Source: Desulfovibrio sp. JC022 (lineage in GTDB: Bacteria; Desulfobacterota; Desulfovibrionia; Desulfovibrionales; Desulfovibrionaceae). From it: 53,654 bases of DNA. The notes beneath the pieces were generated by a model, which did no database searches, had not been told where the DNA came from, and saw nothing but the letters and a program-made list of their open reading frames with translations. Both the position numbers and the translations under genes were made by a program. Below are positions 9,283-16,971 of the stretch, piece by piece. Location of the stretch: contig NZ_VOPZ01000002.1 of assembly GCF_010470665.1 (NCBI RefSeq), positions 188,890 to 242,543 of the forward strand, given 5' to 3'. Every line of letters starts with the position of its first letter. The stretch's first letter is position 1.

Positions 9283-9888
9283 TTACAACTTCTGGCGGTA
9301 TTCCAGTGACTGCCGTAACGTTTCTTTGTCTGTGTATTTTACTTCTGATCCGATGGGGATGCCCTGCGCAAGACGGGAAAGCTCGATACCGGGAAATTTT
9401 GATTCAACCATATTTTTGATGAACGAAGCTGTGGCTTCAGCATCAACAGTAGCACCCAGCGCGAGAATCAATTCCTTAACTTCGTCCTTGGCAAGGCGTT
9501 CTTCAAGCTTCTGAAACTCAAGCTGCTGCGGAGTCACGCCGTCCAGCGGTGAAAGCAGGCCGCCCAGCACCAGATAGTAGCCGCGATAAAGCCCCATTTC
9601 CTCAATTGCCAACAGTGAATCCCATTCCGAAACAAGACATAGCTTGTCGTGCTCCCTCTTGGGATCGGAACAGATTTTACAGGGACAGGTATCGGTAATG
9701 CTGGCACACTGCTCACAGATGCAAAGCTTATCACGCAGGTCAATAACACTCTGCCCGATGCCAGTTACTTTCTCTTTGGGCATCTTCAGCATGGTCAGTG
9801 CAATTCTCAAGGCGGACTTAGGACCAAGACCGGGAAGTTTTGCCAATTCCTGCGCTACAACCCGTAACGGCTCAGGTAAATTTTCCAT
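9283..9888 (-). CDS. recR: Recombination mediator RecR
   Basis: A 201-residue protein of normal RecR length. It has an N-terminal helix-hairpin-helix (KLPGLGPKSALR), a zinc finger with Cys58, Cys61, Cys70 and Cys73, and a Toprim domain (LCLVSEWDSLLAIEEMG, then YLVLGGLLSPLDGV). RecR acts with RecO/RecF to load RecA on gapped DNA. It lies in the conserved dnaX-ybaB-recR order. The ATG at 9888 is preceded at six bases by AAGG, which lies within the head of palindromic repeat copy D, so the repeat appears to supply the ribosome site. Confidence 0.96.
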   Translation of the reverse strand: MENLPEPLRVVAQELAKLPGLGPKSALRIALTMLKMPKEKVTGIGQSVIDLRDKLCICEQCASITDTCPCKICSDPKREHDKLCLVSEWDSLLAIEEMGLYRGYYLVLGGLLSPLDGVTPQQLEFQKLEERLAKDEVKELILALGATVDAEATASFIKNMVESKFPGIELSRLAQGIPIGSEVKYTDKETLRQSLEYRQKL

Positions 9889-9893
9889 TCTAT

Positions 9894-9989
9894 GCCTTCG
9901 GCGACCCTGCCGGGGGCCTCTCCGAGGGCCAAAGAAACTTTTTGTAAAAAGTTTCTCTGGACTCTTCCAAAACTTTTAATAAGCTTCGC
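9894..9989 (+). repeat. Palindromic intergenic repeat, copy D
   Basis: Head GCCTTCGGCGACCCTGCC at 9894-9911, then GGGGGCCTCTCCGAGGGCC, a central hairpin with perfect 11-base arms AGAAACTTTTT and a GT loop at 9933-9956, a spacer ending CCAAAACTTTTAAT, and tail GCTTCGC at 9983-9989. It points away from recR and faces copy B tail-to-tail, so the recR-ybaB gap holds an inverted pair. Confidence 0.82.
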
Positions 9990-10054
9990 AGCTAATGACG
10001 GCAGGACGTGGAGAAAAATATTTAATAGCTATCCCCAAATTCAATTCTCCCAGC

Positions 10055-10144
10055 GGCGAAGCCAACTAAGAGGTTCTGAAGGGGATGGGGTCTGGGGAAG
10101 GGGAAACTCTTGCAAGAGTTTCCCCTTCCCCAGCCGTCGGAGAC
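10055..10144 (-). repeat. Palindromic intergenic repeat, copy B
   Basis: Read on the minus strand: head GTCTCCGACGGC (10133-10144), a perfect 42-base palindrome at 10092-10133, spacer ACCCCATCCCCTTC, and tail GGCTTCGCC at 10055-10063. It differs from copy A at two stem positions and at the head, each with the matching change in the opposite arm. It starts six bases after the ybaB stop. Confidence 0.85.
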
Positions 10145-10150
10145 ATTTAT

Positions 10151-10462
10151 TTAGAACATGCCGGGGATGTTCATACCGCCGGTGATGGCAGACATTTCGG
10201 ACTCCATCATGGCTTTTGCTTTCTTGTTGGCATCGTTAACAGCTGCGAGCACGAGATCCTGAATCATTTCTACATCTTCAGGGTCAACGATGGCAGGGTC
10301 AATTTTGATTTCAAGAACTTCGGAGGAACCGTTAACCTTTACGTTAACCATTCCGCCGCCAGCGGAGCTTTCCACTTCGCGGGTCTTAAGCTCATCCTGC
10401 AAAGCTGTCATTTTACGCTGCATAACCTGAGCCTGACGTACGAGATCGTTCATACCTTTCAT
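10151..10462 (-). CDS. YbaB/EbfC family nucleoid-associated protein
   Basis: A 103-residue DNA-binding protein that forms small dimers on the nucleoid. The sequence MKGMNDLVRQAQVMQRKMTALQDEL is the family's N-terminal helix, followed by VNVKVNGSSEVLEIKIDPAIVDPEDVEMIQDLVLAAVNDA. Length and position between dnaX and recR are both typical. AAGGAG lies a few bases before the ATG. The gap to dnaX is 69 bases without a repeat. Its molecular role in recombination or repair is suggested mainly by this neighbourhood. Confidence 0.95.
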   Translation of the reverse strand: MKGMNDLVRQAQVMQRKMTALQDELKTREVESSAGGGMVNVKVNGSSEVLEIKIDPAIVDPEDVEMIQDLVLAAVNDANKKAKAMMESEMSAITGGMNIPGMF

Positions 10463-10531
10463 TATATTACTCCTTGAGATTATTAACTTGTTATTTCCAC
10501 AATGGACTGCCGGAAAAACCCGCCAATCCGA

Positions 10532-12415
10532 CTAAATATCTTTACGCGGTTCAATGGAAAGAATGCTGGCCCCGAAGGACTCCATCACCCTTTTCACATC
10601 CGGATGGGCTTCCACTTCATCACGGATCTCCTGCCTGCTCTTGCGCTTGCCCTTCTGGCTGATCTGGATATCCAATTCAGTTTCAGGGCCGAAATATTCC
10701 GCAGCAAGCCGGGAAACAAGACCGCGCGAATCACGTCCACCCACCTGACTCTGGTGAAACGGGTTGGCACAGGTAAGGACAAGTTTACCATCAGCAAATT
10801 CACCCTTACATTTGCTAAGCCCTGAAATAGAACCGTTTCCGCTGTCAGCAACATATTGCAGAAATCCCTTGAAATCGCGCGGCCCGCTGACAGAAGCCGG
10901 AAACGCGGGCTTAGCCGGAGCAGGTTCAGTCGGAACACGTTCCAATGGAGGAACCTCCGGCGCAGGGCTTTCCGATTCGGGAACGGGAGGATTTAAATCA
11001 TTATCGGTCTGTAAACCTGCCGCGTCAGGAAGGGAGGAATCATCAGCTCCCATATCATTTGTAGAACGGCTACCAGCCGGAGGTCCGGACTCAGTGCGGC
11101 CCATAGGCCTACCATTCGCGCCCATACCCTGATTCTGCATGGACTGATTCTGCGGAGGAACCTGCTGCTGTTGCATCCCCTGCTGCCCGCCAGGCTGTCC
11201 ACCGGAAGGCTGGCCTGTCGGCGGCTGACTTGGCGGAGGAGCCTGATTAACAGGAGCCGCAGGTGCAGATTGCGGCGCAGGTGCAGCGGAAGCGAGTGCC
11301 CCGGCCCGTTCCATGGAAATAAGGTCAGTAAGACTTGCCATATTGAGCAAAAGCAATTCCAAAGCCATGGCCGGTTCAAGGCTGGTCATAACCTTGCGCT
11401 GCCCGTCCACAGTCATCTGCCAGCAGGCATGAATGAATGAACGGTCAAAGGTCTGAGACCATTTCATGAATTCAGCCGCTTCCTCAGATGAAAGTCCGAG
11501 CAACGGAACCGCCCGTTCACCGGACTGATTGAGCAGAAACATATTCCGCCAGCAATTGCCCAGTTCACGGATGAAAAATCCAAGATCAAGCCCACGCCCA
11601 AGAACCTGCTGCACTGTCTCACCAACAGAAACAAGATCCCGCGAATGAATTGCCTGCATAAGCGAAAAGAAAACATCCCGCCCGGCAAGGCCGAGAATGG
11701 AACGCACGTCACCTTCAAGCAGCTTTTCGCTGCCGAGAGCAAGCACCTGTCCCAGCAGGGACATGGAATCACGCACACTGCCCGCACCGCGCTTTGCAAT
11801 AAGGTCGATAGCTCCCTGCTCATACTCAATCTTTTCCATATTCAGAATATTGGAAAGATGTGCAGTAAGCTCATCATTGGTGAGCATCTTGAAAGCGTAA
11901 TGCTGACAACGGCTGATAATGGTGGCCGGAAACTTGTGTGTTTCAGTGGTCGCCATGATGAATGTTGCGTGGGGCGGCGGCTCTTCAAGGGTTTTCAGCA
12001 GAGCGTTGAAAGCCTGCACAGTGAGCATGTGCGCTTCATCGATAATAAAAACCTTGTATCGAAATTCAATGGGCGCGTAGCCGATATCTTCCTTAAGCCT
12101 GCGGGCATCGTCGACCTTACCGTGCGATGCGGCATCTATCTCGACCACATCCACGCCGACACCTGCGGTAATCTGGCGGCAATTGTCGCATTCGTTACAG
12201 GGTTCGGCAGTTGGCGCGTTTTTGCAGTTAAGTGCCTTGGCGAAAATTCTGGCAATAGTGGTCTTGCCTACCCCGCGTGTACCGCTAAAAAGGTATGCGG
12301 GAGCAATCTTGTCCTGCGCGGCTGCACGGGAAAGAATTGTTTTGACTGCTTTCTGTCCGGCAACTTCACCAAAAGTCTGCGGACGATATTTTGCTGTCAG
12401 ATTTGATGTACTCAT
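10532..12415 (-). CDS. dnaX: DNA polymerase III subunit gamma/tau
   Basis: Clamp-loader motor of the replicase, 627 residues. AAA+ core: Walker A SGTRGVGKTT at ~44-53, zinc module Cys64, Cys73, Cys76 and Cys79, Walker B FIIDEAHML at ~123-131, then the sensor region (ATTETHKFPATIISRCQ). Residues ~375-515 are a flexible linker very rich in Pro, Gln, Gly, Ala and Met. The last ~110 residues form a tau-type C-terminal domain. I saw no clear E. coli-type A-rich slippery site that would make a shorter gamma form, but frameshifting was not tested. It heads the dnaX-ybaB-recR-recD2 set. The start is ATG with only a weak ribosome site. Confidence 0.95.
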   Translation of the reverse strand: MSTSNLTAKYRPQTFGEVAGQKAVKTILSRAAAQDKIAPAYLFSGTRGVGKTTIARIFAKALNCKNAPTAEPCNECDNCRQITAGVGVDVVEIDAASHGKVDDARRLKEDIGYAPIEFRYKVFIIDEAHMLTVQAFNALLKTLEEPPPHATFIMATTETHKFPATIISRCQHYAFKMLTNDELTAHLSNILNMEKIEYEQGAIDLIAKRGAGSVRDSMSLLGQVLALGSEKLLEGDVRSILGLAGRDVFFSLMQAIHSRDLVSVGETVQQVLGRGLDLGFFIRELGNCWRNMFLLNQSGERAVPLLGLSSEEAAEFMKWSQTFDRSFIHACWQMTVDGQRKVMTSLEPAMALELLLLNMASLTDLISMERAGALASAAPAPQSAPAAPVNQAPPPSQPPTGQPSGGQPGGQQGMQQQQVPPQNQSMQNQGMGANGRPMGRTESGPPAGSRSTNDMGADDSSLPDAAGLQTDNDLNPPVPESESPAPEVPPLERVPTEPAPAKPAFPASVSGPRDFKGFLQYVADSGNGSISGLSKCKGEFADGKLVLTCANPFHQSQVGGRDSRGLVSRLAAEYFGPETELDIQISQKGKRKSRQEIRDEVEAHPDVKRVMESFGASILSIEPRKDI

Positions 12416-12450
12416 TCAGGCAAGTCCATACTTATTTTATTTGAAAACTT

Positions 12451-12483
12451 AGCTTGGGAACCTGTGCAACAGGTTCCCAAGCT
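12451..12483 (-). terminator. Hairpin terminator after ilvE
   Basis: A perfect 15-base inverted repeat, AGCTTGGGAACCTGT / ACAGGTTCCCAAGCT, with a three-base loop. It lies just after the ilvE stop and is followed on the minus strand by AAGTTTTC. It sits before dnaX, so it would limit read-through from ilvE. Confidence 0.7.
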
Positions 12484-12492
12484 ATATAAATA

Positions 12493-13416
12493 CTAAATCT
12501 CGTAGTAATCCAGCCAGTTTTTGTACTCGTCATTGCCGCCTTTAACAGCGTTGAAGTACTCTTTCTGGAGGATGGTACCGATAGGACCACGCTTGCCTTC
12601 ACCGATGGTGCGGTTATCCACTTCGCAGATGGGGGTAACTTCAGCAGCAGTACCGCAGAAGAAAGCTTCATCAGCAATGTAAAGTTCGTCGCGAGTGAAG
12701 AGCTGCTCTACCACTTCGTAACCGAGGTCACGGGCAACCTTCATCAGGCTGGCACGGGTGATGCCGGGAAGTACGGAAGTAAGCGGAGTGGTCTTGATTA
12801 CGTTATCTTTTACGATGAAAATGTTCTCGCCGGTAGCTTCGGAAACAAAACCGGAAGTATCGAGCATGAGAGCTTCATCGTAACCGTCCTGCACAGCTTC
12901 AACCTTTGCAAGGATGGAGTTGACGTAGTTACCGCAAGCCTTGGACTTGGTCATCATGACGTTTACATGATGGCGGTTAAAGGAAGAAGTCTTTACACGG
13001 ATACCCTTTTCAAGAGCATCTTCACCAAGGTAAGCACCCCAGGGCCATGTTGCGATGCAGACACGGATGGGGTTCTTGCCGGGGTGTACACCCATGGCAC
13101 CGTCACCGATGAAAACCAGAGGACGGATGTAGCCTTCTTTCAGGCCGTTCACTTTCAAGGTCTCAAGAATCGCGTCGTGGATTTCTTCAACAGTAAAAGG
13201 AATTGTCATTCCGAGAATCTTTGCGGAATCGAAAAGACGAACCACGTGTTCACGCAATCTGAAAACAGCGGATTTGCCATCTACAGTTGCGTATGCGCGG
13301 ATACCTTCGAATACACCGGCACCGTAATGCAGGGTATGGGTAAGCACGTGAACCTGTGCGTCGTCCCAGTTAACCAATTCACCGTCAAACCAGATTTTCT
13401 CTGCTTTTTGAACCAT
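12493..13416 (-). CDS. ilvE: Branched-chain amino acid aminotransferase
   Basis: A fold-type IV PLP enzyme that makes Leu, Ile and Val from their keto acids using glutamate. The 307 residues match the family length. Key features are [16 protein letters not shown] near the N-terminus, the PLP Lys159 in [21 protein letters not shown], and [16 protein letters not shown], the phosphate-cup region. The start is ATG with GGGGGAC shortly upstream. It stands alone, followed by a strong hairpin before dnaX. Confidence 0.95.
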   Translation of the reverse strand: MVQKAEKIWFDGELVNWDDAQVHVLTHTLHYGAGVFEGIRAYATVDGKSAVFRLREHVVRLFDSAKILGMTIPFTVEEIHDAILETLKVNGLKEGYIRPLVFIGDGAMGVHPGKNPIRVCIATWPWGAYLGEDALEKGIRVKTSSFNRHHVNVMMTKSKACGNYVNSILAKVEAVQDGYDEALMLDTSGFVSEATGENIFIVKDNVIKTTPLTSVLPGITRASLMKVARDLGYEVVEQLFTRDELYIADEAFFCGTAAEVTPICEVDNRTIGEGKRGPIGTILQKEYFNAVKGGNDEYKNWLDYYEI

Positions 13417-13646
13417 TATGTCCCCCTAATTTTCTTCTATAAATATAGTAAGCGCAGCGCACATTGTGACCCCGCTTGATTACAACAGCGAACAACAGAA
13501 TGAATGAAGCTAAAAAAAAGAGGGTCTAAGGTCAAGAAGGAACGGGAAGATCAGGGTCATGAAATGATAAAAAACAGAATCTGGAAGCACCAAAAGGACG
13601 AAAGCCGTTAAACTTCCGCCCATATATTTCGATCATCACTGGAACT

Positions 13647-13955
13647 CTAAACGCTGACCACCGAATTTTCTGAGTCTCCGTACGGAGTTGTTTCGGTACG
13701 GTCCGGCGAGGTATCATTGAACCAGACACTACCCCCGGCTAAATAACGAAACTGGTAATCACGCCCGGTTTCAAGATCCACAGTCACAGTATACTTACCG
13801 CTTTTCAGTTTTTTCATGGGGATGGAATTTTGATCCCAACCGTTAAAATCGCCGACCAGATAAATGGCCTCGCCATTTTCCACCTGATCCTTTTCCACAT
13901 CAAACTTAACCTTACACACAGGCTTGGTCTTCAGAAATTTCTTGGAAAGAGCCAC
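13647..13955 (-). CDS. Small CBM48/isoamylase early-set domain protein
   Basis: A 102-residue protein made almost entirely of one carbohydrate-binding early-set domain: CKVKFDV, AIYLVGDFNGWD, MKKLKSGKYTVTVDLETGRDYQFRYL and WFNDTSPDRTETTPYGDSENSVV. These match the glycogen-binding fold found at the front of glycogen branching enzymes and in AMPK beta subunits. There is no signal peptide and no catalytic domain. The start is GTG with GGAGG five bases upstream. It may bind glycogen in the cytosol as a regulator or scaffold; that is inference. Confidence 0.85.
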   Translation of the reverse strand: MALSKKFLKTKPVCKVKFDVEKDQVENGEAIYLVGDFNGWDQNSIPMKKLKSGKYTVTVDLETGRDYQFRYLAGGSVWFNDTSPDRTETTPYGDSENSVVSV

Positions 13956-14294
13956 AAGAGCCTCCTGCTGATTTTAAAATTTCAAAAAGTCAGTGATAAA
14001 TTTTTTTCCTGTTAATAATTAATCCCTATTTTTTTTTAATGTCAACATTCATGAAAAAAATACATACAAACGTCACCTTTTTACTTGCAAATTATCTTCT
14101 GCGAAAATCGCTTTTCTCCAATTTCTACACGCCAAAACATAAATATAAGATAAATTTATAGCTCAAAACGAAAAACCGACCAACGATCATACGAAAACGC
14201 GAGACACCGATCATACAAATAATAATTTTGACAGCAACTGGTCCCACGGTTACATATCACCTTTAAGTTTATATTTTATTTAGGAGTAACGACC
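13956..14294 (+). promoter_or_regulatory. Intergenic region with candidate promoter for the aminotransferase gene
   Basis: An AT-rich 339-base divergent gap. A TTGACA box lies at 14228-14233, with a weak TACATA at 14251-14256 at 17-base spacing, and AGGAG lies just before the ATG at 14295. CGATCATAC occurs twice in direct orientation (14184-14192 and 14208-14216), starting 24 bases apart, just upstream of the promoter; it could be a regulator site. I recognise no riboswitch fold and no small gene here. Confidence 0.45.
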
Positions 14295-15470
14295 ATGGAC
14301 AAGTTTCCAAGAGTTCACCGGCTGCCCCCCTATGTGTTTGCCAAGGTGAACGAACTGAAAATGCAGATGCGCCACGAAGGCGAAGACATCATCGACCTAG
14401 GTATGGGGAACCCGGATCTCCCCACCCCCCAGCACATTGTAGACAAACTGGTTGAAGCGGCGCAGAAACCCGCCAACCATCGCTACAGCGCGTCTAGGGG
14501 AATTAAAGGTCTGCGCAGGGAAATGGCGCTTTGGTATAAAAGAAGATATGGCGTTGAACTGGATTATGATCAGGAAGTGGTCGTTACCATGGGCGCCAAA
14601 GAGGGGCTGGCGCACCTGGCGTTGGTTATGCTTTCACCCGGTGATGTTGTTTTCGCGCCGGACCCGTCTTATCCCATCCACCCTTACGCAAGTATTATTG
14701 CAGGAGCGGATGTAAGACGTATTCCCATGGCTCATGATCGTGATTTTTTTGAAGATCTCGAACTGGCAATGCGCCAGACATGGCCCAAGCCAAAACTGCT
14801 GATCATCAACTTTCCGCATAACCCCACCGGGATTACCGCGGACATTCCGTTCTTTGAAAAAATCGTCGATTTTGCAAAAGAAAACGACTTGCTGGTCATT
14901 CATGACCTTGCATACGCCGACTTTACTTTTGACGGTTACGAAGCCCCAAGCTTCTTGCAGGCTCGCGGCGCAAAAGACGTGGGCGTAGAATTCTTCTCCC
15001 TGTCCAAGAGCTATTCCATGCCCGGCTGGCGCGTAGGATTCTGCTGCGGCAATCAGGAAATGGTACAGGCTCTAACCCGTATCAAAAGTTATCTGGACTA
15101 CGGACTTTTCCAGCCCATCCAGATCGCGGCCTGCCATGCCCTTTCCGGACCGCAGGATTGCGTTCGAGAAATTATGGACGTTTATCAGGACCGTCGTGAT
15201 GCTCTTTGCGAAGGGTTGCAGCGTATCGGCTGGGACGTAACCCCGCCCAAAGCCACCCAGTTTGTCTGGGCACCGATCCCTGAGCAATTCAAGGATCTCG
15301 GTTCTGTGGAATTTTCCAAACTGCTGCTGCGTGAATGCAAGGTTGCGGTGGCTCCCGGACTAGGCTTCGGCCACTACGGGGATGACCACGTACGCATGGC
15401 CCTTGTGGAAAACAGACAGAGAATCAATCAGGCCGTACGCGGCATGAAAGATCTTTTCGCAAAAGGCTAA
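14295..15470 (+). CDS. alaC: Class I/II aminotransferase, AlaC-like
   Basis: A fold-type I PLP aminotransferase of 391 residues, close in layout to AlaC (glutamate-pyruvate transaminase) and LL-diaminopimelate aminotransferase relatives. Features: [62 protein letters not shown], and the Schiff-base Lys238 in [15 protein letters not shown], with [12 protein letters not shown] near the end. It makes alanine from pyruvate or handles a related amino acid; position before homoserine dehydrogenase could also fit an aspartate-family role. AGGAG precedes the ATG. A strong terminator follows, so it is not simply co-transcribed with hom. Confidence 0.85.
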   Translation: MDKFPRVHRLPPYVFAKVNELKMQMRHEGEDIIDLGMGNPDLPTPQHIVDKLVEAAQKPANHRYSASRGIKGLRREMALWYKRRYGVELDYDQEVVVTMGAKEGLAHLALVMLSPGDVVFAPDPSYPIHPYASIIAGADVRRIPMAHDRDFFEDLELAMRQTWPKPKLLIINFPHNPTGITADIPFFEKIVDFAKENDLLVIHDLAYADFTFDGYEAPSFLQARGAKDVGVEFFSLSKSYSMPGWRVGFCCGNQEMVQALTRIKSYLDYGLFQPIQIAACHALSGPQDCVREIMDVYQDRRDALCEGLQRIGWDVTPPKATQFVWAPIPEQFKDLGSVEFSKLLLRECKVAVAPGLGFGHYGDDHVRMALVENRQRINQAVRGMKDLFAKG

Positions 15471-15489
15471 AAGATAACTATTCAAATTT

Positions 15490-15528
15490 CTAACAGGCTG
15501 CGGTATAACGCAGCCTGTTAGTTTTTTT
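15490..15528 (+). terminator. Intrinsic terminator between the aminotransferase gene and hom
   Basis: A 13-base perfect stem CTAACAGGCTGCG / CGCAGCCTGTTAG with a six-base loop (15490-15521), followed by seven T residues (15522-15528). The hom start is 30 bases further on. Confidence 0.9.
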
Positions 15529-15558
15529 GAACCCCGTGAAATGAATTAAGAGGTTTTA

Positions 15559-16848
15559 ATGCAGACTGTTAAGCTTGCCATCGCCGGATTCGGCACTGTC
15601 GGCACCGGACTCGCCCGGATTTTGGAAGAAAATGAAGATGTAATCCTCGCCCGTTGCGGCAAAAAATTTGAGCTTGCATCCGTTCTTGTCCGAGACGTGA
15701 ACAAAAAACGGGATTTCCTGCCCGGACCTGACGTAAAATTTACCGCCGATCCCGATGAATTCACTTCCAGCCCGGATGTGGACATTGTTGTGGAACTCAT
15801 GGGCGGAACCACCGTTGCCAAGGAAATCGTCATCAAAGCCCTTGAAGCCGGCAAGCACGTAGTCACAGCCAACAAGCATCTCTTGGCTGAACACGGCATT
15901 GAACTTTTCGAAATTGCCGCTAAAAACAAAGTCGGATTGTATTACGAATCAAGTGTTGCCGGTGGAATCCCCATCATCCAGTCCATCAAGGAATCACTGG
16001 CCGGGAACCGCATTAAATCCATTGTCGGTATCCTCAACGGAACCGCCAACTACATTCTTTCCGAGATGTCCACCAGCGGACTGGAATTCGACACCGCTCT
16101 GGAACAGGCTACCGAACTGGGCTACGCCGAAGCCGATCCTACCTTTGATATCGAAGGAATCGACGCTGCGCACAAAGTATGTGTGCTGGCCCGCATTGCC
16201 TATGGTAAAGATTATCCCCTTGCCGAACTGCCCATCGAAGGCATCACCAAGGTTGAAGGGCAGGATATCCGCTTTGCCCGTGAATTCGGCTACCGCATCA
16301 AACTCATCGGCGCAGTGCGCGATGTGGGCGGCAAGCTGGAAGCCGGAGTATTCCCTGCACTGGTCAAATACACCCTGCTGCTGGCCCGCGTAGGCGGCAA
16401 CTACAATGCCGTACGCGTTGAAGGCAACGCAGTTGGTCCCGCATTTTTCCACGGTCAGGGCGCAGGTTCACTGCCCACCGGCAGCGCGGTTCTGGCGGAC
16501 ATCATAGCTCTCGCCAAGACCAATACCCCGGACAATACCGGATTCTGCAACGCTCCTATTGAAAAAGCAGACATCCTCCCCCCTGAACTGGCGACCTCAG
16601 AATACTACTTCCGCTTCACCGTTCAGGATAAAGCCGGGGTCATGGCAGCGCTTTCCAAGTGCCTTGCTGAGCACAACATTTCCATTGCGCAGGCTGTGCA
16701 GAAAGGAAATCCAGAGGACAAAGACATTCCGGTAGTCTTCACCACCCACAAGTCCAGCACTAAGAATGTCAACGCTGCTATTGCTGAAATCGACAAAATG
16801 CCCTTTATCACCAAGCCGACCATGTCCATGCGGATATTGAAGGGATAA
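15559..16848 (+). CDS. hom: Homoserine dehydrogenase
   Basis: Reduces aspartate semialdehyde to homoserine with NAD(P)H, the branch step to threonine and methionine. The 429 residues show the Rossmann loop GFGTVGTGLARIL, the substrate domain with ANKHLLAEHG, YYESSVAGGIPII and GILNGTANYILSEM, and a C-terminal ACT domain (~residues 350-429) starting YYFRFTVQDKAGVMAAL. The ACT domain usually gives feedback control by threonine. AAGAGG lies upstream of the ATG. The ApgM-type gene follows, separated by a palindromic repeat. There is no aspartate kinase fusion. Confidence 0.96.
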   Translation: MQTVKLAIAGFGTVGTGLARILEENEDVILARCGKKFELASVLVRDVNKKRDFLPGPDVKFTADPDEFTSSPDVDIVVELMGGTTVAKEIVIKALEAGKHVVTANKHLLAEHGIELFEIAAKNKVGLYYESSVAGGIPIIQSIKESLAGNRIKSIVGILNGTANYILSEMSTSGLEFDTALEQATELGYAEADPTFDIEGIDAAHKVCVLARIAYGKDYPLAELPIEGITKVEGQDIRFAREFGYRIKLIGAVRDVGGKLEAGVFPALVKYTLLLARVGGNYNAVRVEGNAVGPAFFHGQGAGSLPTGSAVLADIIALAKTNTPDNTGFCNAPIEKADILPPELATSEYYFRFTVQDKAGVMAALSKCLAEHNISIAQAVQKGNPEDKDIPVVFTTHKSSTKNVNAAIAEIDKMPFITKPTMSMRILKG

Positions 16849-16859
16849 GTTCATATCAT

Positions 16860-16940
16860 GCCTTCGGCGACCTGTGCCGGGGGCCTTAAACCCTTTTGCA
16901 AAAGGGTTCAAGAATCCCAAAACCTTTCATTATGCTTCGC
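16860..16940 (+). repeat. Palindromic intergenic repeat, copy E
   Basis: Head GCCTTCGGCGACC at 16860-16872, CCGGGGGCC, a hairpin TTAAACCCTTTTG / CAAAAGGGTTCAA at 16886-16911 with one imperfect pair, spacer GAATCCCAAAACCTTTCATTAT, and tail GCTTCGC at 16934-16940. The spacer matches copy C closely. It fills most of the hom-apgM gap. Confidence 0.82.
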
Positions 16941-16971
16941 AATCTTAAATGAAAAATAGGCACAATTACTT

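Noticed and set aside
13956-14294. SAM or other amino-acid riboswitch before the aminotransferase gene
   Set aside because: The gap is AT-rich with direct repeats and a promoter, and no stem set like a known riboswitch.
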